Positions 1 through 5,944 of a DNA stretch of 7,782 nucleotides are shown here, in pieces. The translations under genes were made by a program, and so were the position numbers. This DNA is from Alistipes sp. (GTDB lineage Bacteria; Bacteroidota; Bacteroidia; Bacteroidales; Rikenellaceae): NCBI GenBank assembly GCA_017560305.1, contig JAFYOF010000089.1:1-7782 (forward strand), written 5' to 3'. Numbering within the stretch: position 1 is the stretch's first letter; every line of letters starts with the position of its first letter. The notes below the pieces were generated by a model, which made no database searches, was not told the DNA's origin, and was given only the letters and a program-made list of their open reading frames with translations.

Positions 1-115
1 AATTTTCGGGGTCAAAAGAATAAATTTCCTAAAACGAATGCGTGCGCACTTTTGAGGATCAAAAGGTCTCCGTTTTTTAACGGAAATTTATCCTTTCGCC
101 CTTCTTCCGAAAATT
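1..115. repeat. Non-coding segment bounded by a 9-bp inverted repeat
   Basis: The first nine bases (AATTTTCGG) are the exact reverse complement of 107-115 (CCGAAAATT). Inside lie two smaller hairpins: CTTTTGA/TCAAAAG (49-55 with 59-65, loop GGA) and TCCGTT/AACGGA (69-74 with 79-84, loop TTTT). A second TCAAAAG at 12-18 could compete for the same CTTTTGA arm. No ORF of useful length is present. The outer pair may extend beyond the window edge. Function unknown; a structured RNA or the end of a repeat element are both possible. Confidence 0.4.
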
Positions 116-144
116 CATCTGCCGTGTTTGGCTACGCAATACAA

Positions 145-218
145 ATGCGCCTCCGTTGGAGGCGTATCTTCGGTGGCATAGCGAGTGGAACTCGCTACCG
201 CCCCTGCCACCGAAGATA
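145..218. repeat. Nested intergenic palindromes (two adjoining hairpins)
   Basis: Two strong inverted repeats share three bases. The first pairs 145-154 with 158-167 around a GTT loop: ten pairs, with one G-T wobble in DNA terms. The second has perfect 14-bp arms, TATCTTCGGTGGCA (165-178) and TGCCACCGAAGATA (205-218). Within it sits a perfect 8-bp hairpin, TAGCGAGT/ACTCGCTA (179-186 with 190-197, loop GGA), leaving only CCGCCCC (198-204) unpaired on one side. Because 165-167 belong to both stems, the hairpins partly compete. A diverged relative occurs at 7262-7309. No T-tract follows, so a plain intrinsic terminator is not the best reading; a REP-like or MITE-like repeat is more likely. Confidence 0.7.
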
Positions 219-240
219 AATATATACTCAAAGAAAATCA

Positions 241-270
241 CAAAAAACAGGGTCACCCAACGGCAACCCT
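241..270 (-). terminator. Candidate intrinsic terminator for the patatin gene
   Basis: Read on the minus strand, AGGGT (270-266) can pair with ACCCT (253-249) and is followed by C, A... and then a run of six T (247-242). It lies about 50 nt past the minus-strand stop codon of the patatin-like gene. The stem is only 5 bp with a 12-nt loop that pairs poorly, so it is a weak terminator by shape. The T-tract and position are the main support. Confidence 0.4.
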
Positions 271-290
271 AAATCTAAATCTAAATCTAA
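269..290. repeat. CTAAAT hexamer tandem repeat
   Basis: Three full CTAAAT units (269-274, 275-280, 281-286) plus CTAA (287-290) run directly into the TTTTGAA heptamer array. The junction creates TAATTTTG at 288-295, which matches the Bacteroidetes -7 consensus TAnnTTTG, but no TTTG -33 box stands upstream and a promoter here would point into the 3' end of an opposing gene. Confidence 0.8.
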
Positions 291-318
291 TTTTGAATTT
301 TGAATTCTAAATTTTGAA
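291..318. repeat. TTTTGAA heptamer array, 4 units, abutting the patatin stop codon
   Basis: The units are TTTTGAA (291-297), TTTTGAA (298-304), TTCTAAA (305-311) and TTTTGAA (312-318). The next three bases, TTA at 319-321, are the complement of the patatin TAA stop, so the array touches the gene without a gap. The order, with one degenerate TTCTxAA unit near the gene, mirrors the array after pheS. Confidence 0.85.
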
Positions 319-2745
319 TTAATAGTACAAGCCTCGCTTTCCAAATATAGGATGTCCAAAATTAAACATCACATAGAGGTTATTGCGGGTGGTGAAGTTA
401 TACTTCACGGCGGAGAATGAGAGCGGACCTATGCGGGAGTGGTAGATGAGCGAGAGGTCGCCTATGTAGTGCATATAGTCACGCACACTCATATGCTCCT
501 TCACGGTCACAAGGTCGCGCAGCATTGCGTAGGCCGACGCGCGCAGGTAGAGGTTATCCTTCAGTTTGAATGTCGGCATCACTCCCGCCGCGATGTAGGT
601 GTCGGCGAAGAACTCGGGCATATAAATCATCTTCGCGTGGGCTATGGGGGTGTAGCGTGGCGAGGAGAGGGTAGTGGCGTAGTCGTTGGCGAAGCGGGGG
701 TGGTTGGTGTAGACCGCCTCGATGTTGTAACCCGCCGAAAACCAAGTCTTTGTCCAGTTGCCGGGGTAGTGCTCCCACTGCACCTTTGCGCCCACCCACT
801 CCCTCTGCTGGGTGGCAAATTCGCCCAGCGAGTTGAGCAGCGCATTCTCATATCTGTCGCGTCCCGTGACGCCAATCATCGACACCGAGAGCAGCGAGCC
901 GCTGGTGGCGAAGGTGAGTTTGTCGAGGGTGCTGCGCTCGTACTTTAACTGCACCGCCGCAAAGCGGAAGCGGTCGTGGGTGTGGGGGCTGTCCGCCTCG
1001 TCGTAGGGGGCTACATACGAGAAGTAGTTGTGACCCGCATTTGCCGATAGTTCGAGGATGCTCTTATGACCCACCGCAGCGCCCACGCCGGCGTGGATGA
1101 AGTTCTCCACGGTGCGAGCCTCAATGGCGCTGTAGGAAGGGGTAATCTTGCCGAATGTACCACGCAGGGTCGAGAGCCACGAAGCCTCAATCGAGTAGTC
1201 GAGATACATCGGCACACGGCGCAGAAATATGGTGCGTCCACCCACCTTGATGACGCTCGACACAGGACCCAGAAAGAGGTCGGCGTAGATGTTCTGCGAG
1301 GTGCGCGAGAGGCGTGTGTAGTTGTAGCCCAGAAACGCCTGATTGAACGCCGTAGATGACACATTACCACCCACCAGAAACTTCGACGAGGGCTTCGACG
1401 AGAGGTTTATATCTATCTCATAATCATCGTATAACGAGTCGTATCGTATGCGAGGAAAACCGCTTGTCGAGAAACTGCCCGTAGCCATCAGCGTGAGGTA
1501 TTTATCCTTCACCTGCTCGATGGTAAGGTTCTCTCTCACGGCGGTGTCGCGCCTCTTCTCCATACCCGTAAGCACGCGGGCAAACTCACCCTGATGCTGC
1601 TTCAGTCCAAGCGTGCGCACACTACCAAAACGCATATCGGGACAGCGGTCACGGAACTCCTTGCGCTGCTGCGCCATCTCCTCCTTTGAGCGGCGTGAGC
1701 CGAGGCGCTCCTTTATCTGCGACATCTGCTCAAGGGCATCCTTATAGCCCAAATCGACAATCTTGCGACCCGCCTTGAAGTCAAAGACCGAGTAGTTCAC
1801 ATTGCGGAATATGGTTATGCCATCCTCGGCAGGGAGGTTGTAGTCGGTGGGCTTCGTCACGAGCGCCATCACCTGCGTCTCAACCGATGACGAGGGGCGC
1901 GCAACCTGCTCACTCTCAAGGCATACCGAGCCAAGGATGAAGTCGGGCGCGAACTCGCTCTTCATAGGTTTCCACGGGAAGTTATCCTGACATCCGCCAT
2001 CCACCAGCACCCTGCCCTCATCATCCGTCACGGGGCTGTACGCCATAGGATATGCCATCGAGGCACGCACAGCAAAGGGGAGGTTACCCTCACGCATCAG
2101 CACCTCCTGGTGGGCATTCATATCGCTCGCCACGCAGAGGAAGGGCACCATCAGGCGGTTAAAGTCACCGCCGCACGCCTCGTTTGCGCTGGCGAAGAGT
2201 TCCACCAGAGCCATATCAATCTGCGTTGTGTTGATGAACGAGTGGGGCAGAGCGAGGTTCACCGTACTCTTGCGTTCAACGGTGTCGCGCTTCATATCGA
2301 CATATACAGCCAGTCGCGAGGGTGTGCGCTGCTCAAGGTAGTAGTAGCGATACTTGTCATCGATGTTGCCCATCCCCCACTTCTCGACATCGCCCGAGAG
2401 AATCAGTCGCTCCATCTCATCGGGGGTCATACCCGCAGCATACAGTGCGCCTACGATAGCACCCATCGAGGTACCTGCCACATAGTCAATCGGGATGTTG
2501 TTCTCCTCCAGCGCTTTGATTACGCCGATGTGGTAGAATCCCTTGGCACCGCCACCAGCCAGCACAAGACCCACCTTGCCCACGACGGGAGCGAACTGCA
2601 CGCCACCCACCGAGTCGGGCAAAATCACGGAAGAGTCTCTTTTGACCACATCCGTCTCTATTTTTTCTACCGCCAGCGAGGGTTCAAACCTAAAAAGCGC
2701 ATAGATACAGAGTGTAATTTGAAGGAAAAATCGGGCAGTTTTCAT
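319..2745 (-). CDS. Patatin-like phospholipase with C-terminal outer-membrane beta-barrel (type Vd-like)
   Basis: This 808-residue protein should be exported and sit in the outer membrane. Residues 1-25 form a signal peptide with a likely cut after SLA. The patatin domain spans about 57-263: oxyanion-hole motif GGGAKG at 64-69, nucleophile elbow GTSMG at 91-95 (Ser93), and the catalytic Asp of VDGG at Asp249. Family knowledge makes this a Ser-Asp dyad lipid acyl hydrolase. After a charged linker (about 335-370) comes a POTRA-like segment (about 372-450), then a strand-rich region to the C-terminus with alternating aromatic residues, as in 16-stranded BamA/FhaC-fold barrels. That order matches the PlpD/FplA (type Vd autotransporter) plan; barrel identity is inferred from pattern. 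The ATG start gives a clean signal peptide and lies downstream of a good promoter. The gene diverges from pheS. All catalytic residues are intact. Substrate, and whether the patatin domain is released, cannot be told. Confidence 0.9.
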   Translation of the reverse strand: MKTARFFLQITLCIYALFRFEPSLAVEKIETDVVKRDSSVILPDSVGGVQFAPVVGKVGLVLAGGGAKGFYHIGVIKALEENNIPIDYVAGTSMGAIVGALYAAGMTPDEMERLILSGDVEKWGMGNIDDKYRYYYLEQRTPSRLAVYVDMKRDTVERKSTVNLALPHSFINTTQIDMALVELFASANEACGGDFNRLMVPFLCVASDMNAHQEVLMREGNLPFAVRASMAYPMAYSPVTDDEGRVLVDGGCQDNFPWKPMKSEFAPDFILGSVCLESEQVARPSSSVETQVMALVTKPTDYNLPAEDGITIFRNVNYSVFDFKAGRKIVDLGYKDALEQMSQIKERLGSRRSKEEMAQQRKEFRDRCPDMRFGSVRTLGLKQHQGEFARVLTGMEKRRDTAVRENLTIEQVKDKYLTLMATGSFSTSGFPRIRYDSLYDDYEIDINLSSKPSSKFLVGGNVSSTAFNQAFLGYNYTRLSRTSQNIYADLFLGPVSSVIKVGGRTIFLRRVPMYLDYSIEASWLSTLRGTFGKITPSYSAIEARTVENFIHAGVGAAVGHKSILELSANAGHNYFSYVAPYDEADSPHTHDRFRFAAVQLKYERSTLDKLTFATSGSLLSVSMIGVTGRDRYENALLNSLGEFATQQREWVGAKVQWEHYPGNWTKTWFSAGYNIEAVYTNHPRFANDYATTLSSPRYTPIAHAKMIYMPEFFADTYIAAGVMPTFKLKDNLYLRASAYAMLRDLVTVKEHMSVRDYMHYIGDLSLIYHSRIGPLSFSAVKYNFTTRNNLYVMFNFGHPIFGKRGLYY

Positions 2746-2755
2746 ATTTTTTACT

Positions 2756-2763
2756 TAACTTTG
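2756..2763 (+). promoter_or_regulatory. Candidate -7 box of the pheS promoter
   Basis: TAACTTTG matches the Bacteroidetes -7 consensus TAnnTTTG exactly and lies 62 nt before the pheS ATG, which would give a leader of roughly 55 nt. No TTTG -33 box is found at the usual distance, so support rests on the -7 match and position. The box lies within the leader of the opposing patatin transcript. Confidence 0.45.
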
Positions 2764-2787
2764 CGCGTTATATATACTGTACTAACG

Positions 2788-2819
2788 CAAAATTACCGAA
2801 AAATATATAAAAAACCAAA
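2788..2819 (-). promoter_or_regulatory. Bacteroidetes-type promoter of the patatin gene
   Basis: On the minus strand TTTG (2819-2816) is followed after exactly 20 nt by TAATTTTG (2795-2788). Both boxes match the Bacteroides primary sigma factor consensus (-33 TTTG, -7 TAnnTTTG) at the expected spacing. Transcription would start near 2780-2784, leaving a leader of about 35-40 nt before the ATG at 2745. The -33 box is only 7 nt from the pheS start codon on the other strand, so polymerase bound here could interfere with pheS translation-proximal transcription. Confidence 0.65.
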
Positions 2820-2825
2820 ATAACA

Positions 2826-3869
2826 ATGATAGAGAAAATTAATTCATTACTCCACCAGGTGGAGGCTTTCGCCCCTGCAACAGCAGCGGAGGTAGAGGAG
2901 TTCCGTATCAAAATCCTCGGCAAGAAAGGCGAACTCACAGCCCTGATGGAGGAGTTCAAGCAGGTGCCAGCCGAGCAGAAGCGTGAACTCGGTCAGAAGA
3001 TAAACGCCCTGAAGCAGGCTGCTCAGGAGCGCATCAACACACTGAAGGCTACTTTGGGTAGCGGCAAGGAGGTGAAGGTTGCAGCCGTGGAGGATATGAC
3101 ACGCCCAGGCTCTGCCGACACCGACGGCTCACGCCACCCAATCTCAATCGTAAAGAACCAGATTGTAGAGATATTCTCCCGCCTCGGCTTCACCGTAGCA
3201 GAGGGCCCCGAGATTGAGGATGACTGGCATGTATTCTCGGCTCTTAACTTCCCACTCTCGCACCCAGCGCGCGATATGCAGGATACATTCTTCGTGGAGA
3301 AGCGCGGCGCAGTAGCCGACACCAAGGATGTGATGTTGCGTACCCACACCTCATCGGTTCAGGTGCGTCAGATGGAGCATCAGCAGCCACCTCTCCGCAT
3401 CGTGATGCCTGGTCGCGTGTTCCGTAACGAGGCTATCTCTTACCGCGCACACTGCATCTTCCACCAGGTGGAGGGTCTCTACATCGACGAGAATGTTTCG
3501 TTCGCTGACCTCAAGCAGACGCTGCTCTACTTCGCAAAGGAGATGTTCGGCGAGAGCGCAAAGATTCGTCTGCGCCCATCATACTTCCCATTCACCGAGC
3601 CATCGGCTGAGATGGATGTGAGCTGTAACCTCTGCGGCGGCAAGGGCTGTAATGTATGTAAGGGCACTGGCTGGCTCGAGATTATGGGTTGCGGTATGGT
3701 TGACCCTAATGTATTGGAGTCGAGCGGCATTGACTCGAAGAAGTACTCTGGCTTCGCGTTTGGTATGGGTGTTGAGCGTATCGCTATGCTCAAGTACGGC
3801 GTGAAGGACTTGCGCCTCTACTTCGAGAACGATGTGCGCTTCCTGCACCAGTTTGACTCGGCACTTTAA
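2826..3869 (+). CDS. pheS: Phenylalanine--tRNA ligase alpha subunit
   Basis: Catalytic subunit of the (alpha-beta)2 cytoplasmic enzyme that charges tRNA-Phe with phenylalanine at the cost of ATP. At 347 residues it is full length. Residues 1-85 form the N-terminal coiled coil that contacts tRNA. Class II motifs follow in order: motif 1 region from about 101 (GSRHP) through 150; motif 2 at about 192-214 with FRNE at 199-202; motif 3 at 308-322 (GFAFGMGVERIAML core). A CxxC-x4-CxxC cluster (Cys267, 270, 275, 278) sits in the insertion just before WLEIMGCGMV; many Gram-positive and Bacteroidetes PheS proteins carry such a cluster, E. coli lacks it. The ATG has an A-rich leader without Shine-Dalgarno, normal for this phylum. 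pheT is not next to it: the gene is followed by a repeat-bounded spacer. Identification is secure. Confidence 0.98.
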   Translation: MIEKINSLLHQVEAFAPATAAEVEEFRIKILGKKGELTALMEEFKQVPAEQKRELGQKINALKQAAQERINTLKATLGSGKEVKVAAVEDMTRPGSADTDGSRHPISIVKNQIVEIFSRLGFTVAEGPEIEDDWHVFSALNFPLSHPARDMQDTFFVEKRGAVADTKDVMLRTHTSSVQVRQMEHQQPPLRIVMPGRVFRNEAISYRAHCIFHQVEGLYIDENVSFADLKQTLLYFAKEMFGESAKIRLRPSYFPFTEPSAEMDVSCNLCGGKGCNVCKGTGWLEIMGCGMVDPNVLESSGIDSKKYSGFAFGMGVERIAMLKYGVKDLRLYFENDVRFLHQFDSAL

Positions 3870-3873
3870 GTTA

Positions 3874-3901
3874 TTCAAAATTCAGAATTCAAAATTCAAA
3901 A
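3874..3901. repeat. TTTTGAA heptamer array (inverted), 4 units, just after pheS
   Basis: Read on the plus strand the units are TTCAAAA (3874-3880), TTCAGAA (3881-3887), TTCAAAA (3888-3894) and TTCAAAA (3895-3901), starting 4 nt after the pheS stop. The last unit can also pair with TTTTGAA at 3907-3913 across a TTGAT loop, a 7-bp AT-rich hairpin. Orientation is opposite to the array at 4094-4114, so the two bracket the spacer as inverted repeats. Confidence 0.85.
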
Positions 3902-4030
3902 TTGATTTTTGAAATTTGATTTCTGGATGTTTGAAAGGCAATATCGGCTGCAAAAAGGAAGTTTACAGACAAGAAAACATTAAGGATATATTACACATCC
4001 TTTCCGAAAGGGTGGTGTGTGATTACTCCT
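3902..4030. other. Spacer core between heptamer arrays, with a small hairpin
   Basis: No coding sequence is seen here. The only clear structure is at 3993-4020: CCTTT/AAAGG (3999-4003 with 4007-4011, loop CCG) extended by ACACAT against GTGGTGTGT with one bulged G. It is too weak and lacks a T-tract to be called a terminator. A terminator for pheS is not otherwise obvious. Confidence 0.4.
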
Positions 4031-4088
4031 GCTCGGCACTCGTAAAGGATGTTTTATAACTCTGTTATAACCATTTGCGAGCGTCAGC
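4031..4088. repeat. Long imperfect palindrome upstream of the TPR gene
   Basis: A near-continuous stem can be drawn from 4031 to 4088. The tip is perfect: TTATAAC (4054-4060) with GTTATAA (4064-4070), loop TCT. After an asymmetric bulge (4049-4053), 4039-4048 pairs with 4071-4081 around one bulged A, including CTCG/CGAG and TAAA/TTTG. Past an A/C mismatch, 4031-4037 pairs with 4083-4088 with one bulged C. About 23 pairs in total, two of them G-T. The element ends 5 nt before the heptamer array. It could be a repeat-element end, a protein-binding palindrome, or a leader RNA structure. Confidence 0.6.
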
Positions 4089-4090
4089 GT

Positions 4091-4098
4091 TAATTTTG
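4091..4098 (+). promoter_or_regulatory. Possible -7 box at the start of the heptamer array
   Basis: TAATTTTG fits TAnnTTTG and is formed where the spacer meets the first heptamer unit. The nearest upstream TTTG (4074-4077) is only 13 nt away, shorter than the usual 19-21. If active, transcription would begin near 4103-4106, on top of the proposed TTG start, and would favour initiation at GTG 4142 or ATG 4145. Weak candidate. Confidence 0.25.
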
Positions 4099-4114
4099 AA
4101 TTTTGAATTTTGAA
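4094..4114. repeat. TTTTGAA heptamer array, 3 perfect units, overlapping the TPR gene start
   Basis: Three exact TTTTGAA units (4094-4100, 4101-4107, 4108-4114) are followed by TTTAAAAAAATC. The middle unit supplies the in-frame TTG at 4103; the first unit supplies the in-frame TGA stop at 4097-4099, so the reading frame opens inside the array. See the TPR gene entry for what this means for the start. Confidence 0.9.
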
Positions 4115-5944
4115 TTTAAAAAAATCTCTTTTCTTGTTTTAGTGATGGGCATTATGCTTGTCACTCCTCTCTTTGTGCAGGCACAGCAGACCAAAAAGGC
4201 GGAGAAGGGCGACACCCCAAACAAGCCCCAACTCATTATCCCCGACTCGCTGCGTGCCACCTACAAATACACCGATGCGCTGAAGGCCCTCACCATCTAC
4301 AACGACACCACTACGGCTCTGCCACTGCTGCACGAGGCCATCGAGATTGACTCGACCTACGCCCCCGCGCACTATGAGTTGGGCTCGTTCTACTCGCAGT
4401 CAAACCTGCGCCGTGCCACCCGCCACGCCCGCAAGGCGTATGAGCAGGACACCACAAGTCGTTGGTATATGGCACTTTACGGTCAGATGCTCGCAATGAG
4501 TGCCGACTACGATGCGGCTCTGCCCCTGTTCCAGAAACTCATCAAGCAGGACAAGGAGAACCCCGACCACTATCGTATCCTCGCCCTTCTTTACAAGCAG
4601 CGCCAGCAGCCCTACTCGGCTATCTCGGTGCTCGACTCGGCGGAGATGCGCTTCGGCAAGATTAGCCAGTTGGTCAATCTCAAGCGCCACCTGCTCATCA
4701 GAACCAACCAGATGGACCGCGCCATCGAGGAGGCACAGCAGGCTGTCGATGCAGCCCCCTACGAGGTTGAGAATGTCATTCTGCTGGGTCACACCTACGC
4801 CTCGGCGGGACGCGACTCACTGGCTCGCGTAACCCTTCGTCAGGCCATCCAGATGGACTCCACGAGCATTGATGCGCTGACGACCTATGTCGATTTCTGC
4901 TCACAACGCAGAGATATGAACGACTATCTGGCGACACTCAAACTGCTCTTCGCACAACCACACTATCCGCTTGATATCAAGGTAGATATAGCGAAGAAAC
5001 TGACTGCCGACCGACCTCTTTACTCGAAATATTACTATCCTATCGGCTCGATGCTTCAGACCCTGCTGATTCACAACCCCGACCAGAAGAGCGTCATCGA
5101 CCTCTACGGCGACCACCTGCTGGCAATGGGGGAGTTGGATGCCGCGCTGGAGCACTTCAAGCACTATCTTGACAGCGAGCCGCCACAGATGGATTACTAT
5201 ATGGCGGTAATCGACATTGAGGATTATCTGCAACGCCCCGACTCGGTGGATAGATACGTGGCGAAGGCTATGGAACGTTTCCCCAACGATGCGAAGCTAT
5301 ACATTCGCAAGGCCAACCGACTCTATGTGAAGGATAACCTGATGGGTGCTGTGGATACCTTCCACGAGGCTATCGCGCTTGCCGACAACGACACTCTGCG
5401 AGGCGAGTTGTGGGGCTATGTGGGCGACACCTACCACTCCATCGCCGAGCGCAAGGAGCAGATGAAAAAGGCGAAAATCAAGCGCGACACTACGGGCTAC
5501 AAACTCAACATCAGCCTCAAAAAGGCGAAGCAGAAGTGGGAGGAGGCCTACGAAAAGTCGCTCTCACTGTACGCCGACAACGCAATGTCGCTCAACAACT
5601 ACGCCTACTTCCTCTGCGAGGATAACCGCCTCTATGAGAAGGCGATAGCGATGTCCACACGCGCAATCACGCTCGAATCGAACAACGCCACCTACCTCGA
5701 CACCCACGCCTGGGCGCTATACAAACTGGGTCGCTTCGAGGAGGCTCGCAATGTGATGCGTAAGGCGCTGATGCTCGACACGACGGGCAGTGCCGCCCTG
5801 ATGATGCACTACGGCGACATACTATGCGCCCTCGGCGAGTACTTTATGGCAAAGACCTACTGGGAAAAGGCGCTCGCAGCGGGTGCCGACCCCGATATGG
5901 TGGCAACACGCCTGGAAGAACTGAAAACCCTTGAGAATAAATGA
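4103..5944 (+). CDS. Exported tetratricopeptide-repeat protein
   Basis: This 613-residue protein is almost wholly helical repeats and is probably a periplasmic or outer-membrane-associated scaffold. Residues 1-27 are a signal peptide (KK near the N-terminus, hydrophobic run, cut after FVQA); no lipobox cysteine. TPR-like pairs are visible at about 53-86, 121-154, 155-187, 190-220, 222-254, 330-359, 396-428, 494-527, 529-561 and 565-597, the last three closest to consensus. Residues about 450-486 are a Lys/Glu-rich insertion. The start is uncertain: no ATG is available before 4145, and only TTG 4103 (inside the heptamer array) gives a normal basic N-terminal region. GTG 4142 or ATG 4145 would leave a short signal without positive charge. 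The stop overlaps the EnvC-like gene start by ATGA, implying one transcript, coupled translation and a likely joint role in wall remodelling. The precise partner is unknown. Confidence 0.88.
   Translation: MNFEFKKISFLVLVMGIMLVTPLFVQAQQTKKAEKGDTPNKPQLIIPDSLRATYKYTDALKALTIYNDTTTALPLLHEAIEIDSTYAPAHYELGSFYSQSNLRRATRHARKAYEQDTTSRWYMALYGQMLAMSADYDAALPLFQKLIKQDKENPDHYRILALLYKQRQQPYSAISVLDSAEMRFGKISQLVNLKRHLLIRTNQMDRAIEEAQQAVDAAPYEVENVILLGHTYASAGRDSLARVTLRQAIQMDSTSIDALTTYVDFCSQRRDMNDYLATLKLLFAQPHYPLDIKVDIAKKLTADRPLYSKYYYPIGSMLQTLLIHNPDQKSVIDLYGDHLLAMGELDAALEHFKHYLDSEPPQMDYYMAVIDIEDYLQRPDSVDRYVAKAMERFPNDAKLYIRKANRLYVKDNLMGAVDTFHEAIALADNDTLRGELWGYVGDTYHSIAERKEQMKKAKIKRDTTGYKLNISLKKAKQKWEEAYEKSLSLYADNAMSLNNYAYFLCEDNRLYEKAIAMSTRAITLESNNATYLDTHAWALYKLGRFEEARNVMRKALMLDTTGSAALMMHYGDILCALGEYFMAKTYWEKALAAGADPDMVATRLEELKTLENK

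Noticed and set aside
288..295. TAATTTTG as a plus-strand promoter -7 box
   Set aside because: No -33 TTTG at a suitable distance and nothing but the 3' end of an opposing gene lies downstream; it arises from the hexamer/heptamer junction.
439..948. 169-codon plus-strand open frame opposite the patatin barrel region
   Set aside because: Antisense shadow of the barrel-coding sequence, with an Arg/His/Val-rich composition and no recognisable domain.
1011..1370. 119-codon minus-strand frame within the patatin gene in another frame
   Set aside because: Arg/Ser/Ala-rich out-of-frame translation of a real gene with no start context of its own.
2110..2823. 237-codon open frame on the plus strand opposite the patatin gene
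   Set aside because: It is antisense to clearly conserved patatin residues, His-rich in the way typical of GC-rich antisense frames, and its end runs through the divergent promoter region.
3895..3913. TTCAAAA/TTTTGAA hairpin after pheS as an intrinsic terminator
   Set aside because: The stem is almost all A-T and no T-tract follows; it is better explained as two opposed heptamer units.
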